Translations under genes and position numbers: made by a program
Notes under the pieces: generated by a model
Told to the model about the DNA's origin: nothing
Seen by the model: the letters and a program-made list of their open reading frames with translations, nothing else
Database searches by the model: none
In this document: in pieces, positions 63,312-64,000 of the stretch
How positions within the stretch are numbered: position 1 is the stretch's first letter
Layout: each line of letters opens with the position of its first letter
Assembly: GCF_004193775.1 (NCBI RefSeq)
Contig: NC_041008.1
Location: 6,402,731-6,466,730 of the forward strand
Reading direction: 5' to 3'
Length of the DNA stretch: 64,000 nucleotides
Source: Glycine soja
Lineage: Eukaryota; Streptophyta; Magnoliopsida; Fabales; Fabaceae

Positions 63312-63358
63312 TTTTGGGTGTGAATTTAAAATAATATTAGTTGGATAATGCCAGCCAA
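63312..63358 (+). CDS. Possible small first coding exon (start codon, 11 coding nt)
   Basis: An acceptor, TTCTTTCAG (to 63311), is followed by 47 nt carrying ATG CCA GCC AA and then GTAAGA, a strong donor. Together with the upstream donor at 62863 this suggests a gene whose 5' UTR is spliced and whose first coding exon supplies only Met-Pro-Ala plus two bases. No further exon could be picked out before the window ends, so the product is unknown. Confidence 0.35.
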
Positions 63359-64000
63359 GTAAGAATTAGAGCTAGTTTGGTACTTGTGAGTATCATCAGT
63401 GAAGTGGGGTTATTGTGAACTGTGAAGGTAAAGAAAAGCTTGTAATTTGAAATCTTACATTTGTTGAATTCTTAACGCAAGTAATAGCCATTTAGTTTTA
63501 AGTAGTTTGCTAGAGCTGTTCTGAGAAGTTAAAGCCTTACTTGAGAGGCTGCTTCTTGGCTATTGGTGCAAGATGCTGCATTGAACCTCGCTAATGTGTG
63601 GTAACTGTATATTAGATAATGCTGTTTGGTGTCGAAGTTCAATGTATGAATGCTTTTAGCATAATACTATGAATTTTCCTGCAATAATTCAGTTACAGAT
63701 AGGTGTAAATAGCTTTTAATTTAATTTAATATTTGTTTGGTTGTTTGAAACCACACCAATAAAAAGAGGGTTTTCATAGACCAGTTTTTGGCTGTAGGAG
63801 GTTGCTGCTGATGGTTCACTAATTAATGTCCGATTGTCCATAGAAATTAATACAGTAGGTTGATTTAAAGTAAAAAACAGACAACTTAGAAAATACTTCT
63901 TAGGAAGAATTACACAATTCTAGACTATTACAATTTACAAGTTTATGAATAAGGTATAGTGAACAAATATATTTTTGTATGCATTTGGTGTTGGCAAACT
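63359..64000 (+). other. Presumed intron or undetermined sequence to the window end
   Basis: If the model of an incoming (+) gene is right, this is its second intron. No coding exon is evident. Confidence 0.35.

Overview
This is plant nuclear DNA, very probably from a legume such as soybean. That is inferred from the spliced gene structures, the protein sequences, very AT-rich intergenic DNA with long TA microsatellites, and inverted-repeat elements of a style common in soybean. Nothing bacterial or viral was seen. All gene models below were read by hand from splice sites, reading frame and protein-family knowledge. No search was run.

Layout. (1) 476-606 (+) is the last coding exon of a UBC4/5/6-type ubiquitin-conjugating enzyme. 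(2) 5818-17698 (-) is a complete BRAHMA (BRM) SWI/SNF ATPase gene: 14 coding exons, 2226 codons before the stop, one non-canonical GC-AG intron. Its leader, a telo-box and a possible upstream ORF lie at 17699-18110. (3) 18.1-38.4 kb is a gene desert with foldback or MITE-like elements, microsatellites and a few degraded coding-like patches. (4) 38740-40338 (+) is an intronless CYP86A fatty-acid omega-hydroxylase with a TATA box upstream. (5) 41343-46995 (-) is an 11-exon PHT4;4/ANTR2-type plastid anion transporter that converges on CYP86A. (6) 48.8-49.3 kb (-) is a decayed retroelement RNase H domain. (7) 50610-54873 (-) is a 4-exon GPAT4/GPAT8-type glycerol-3-phosphate acyltransferase with an intact HAD phosphatase motif. 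(8) 60.2-61.9 kb (-) holds relics of a LINE ORF1. (9) 62.6-63.4 kb looks like the promoter and first exons of another (+) gene that runs out of the window.

How the genes relate. CYP86A and GPAT4/8 act one after the other in cutin monomer synthesis: omega-oxidation of C16/C18 fatty acids, then transfer to the sn-2 position of glycerol-3-phosphate with dephosphorylation. They sit about 10 kb apart here with the plastid transporter between them. From memory, the same trio is close together in Arabidopsis (AT4G00360 CYP86A2, AT4G00370 PHT4;4, AT4G00400 GPAT8), and UBC6-BRM-CYP86A8 lie together at AT2G46030-AT2G46020-AT2G45970. The window therefore looks like the union of two Arabidopsis paralogous segments. 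BRM (chromatin remodelling) and the E2 are nuclear or cytosolic housekeeping functions with no evident pathway link to the cutin genes.

I found no convincing undescribed multi-gene system. The observations most worth a second look are a perfect 20-bp inverted repeat inside the CYP86A coding sequence, the GC-AG intron in BRM, the conserved cutin-gene neighbourhood, and a roughly 0.9-kb foldback element with a tandem palindromic core at 25.0-26.0 kb.
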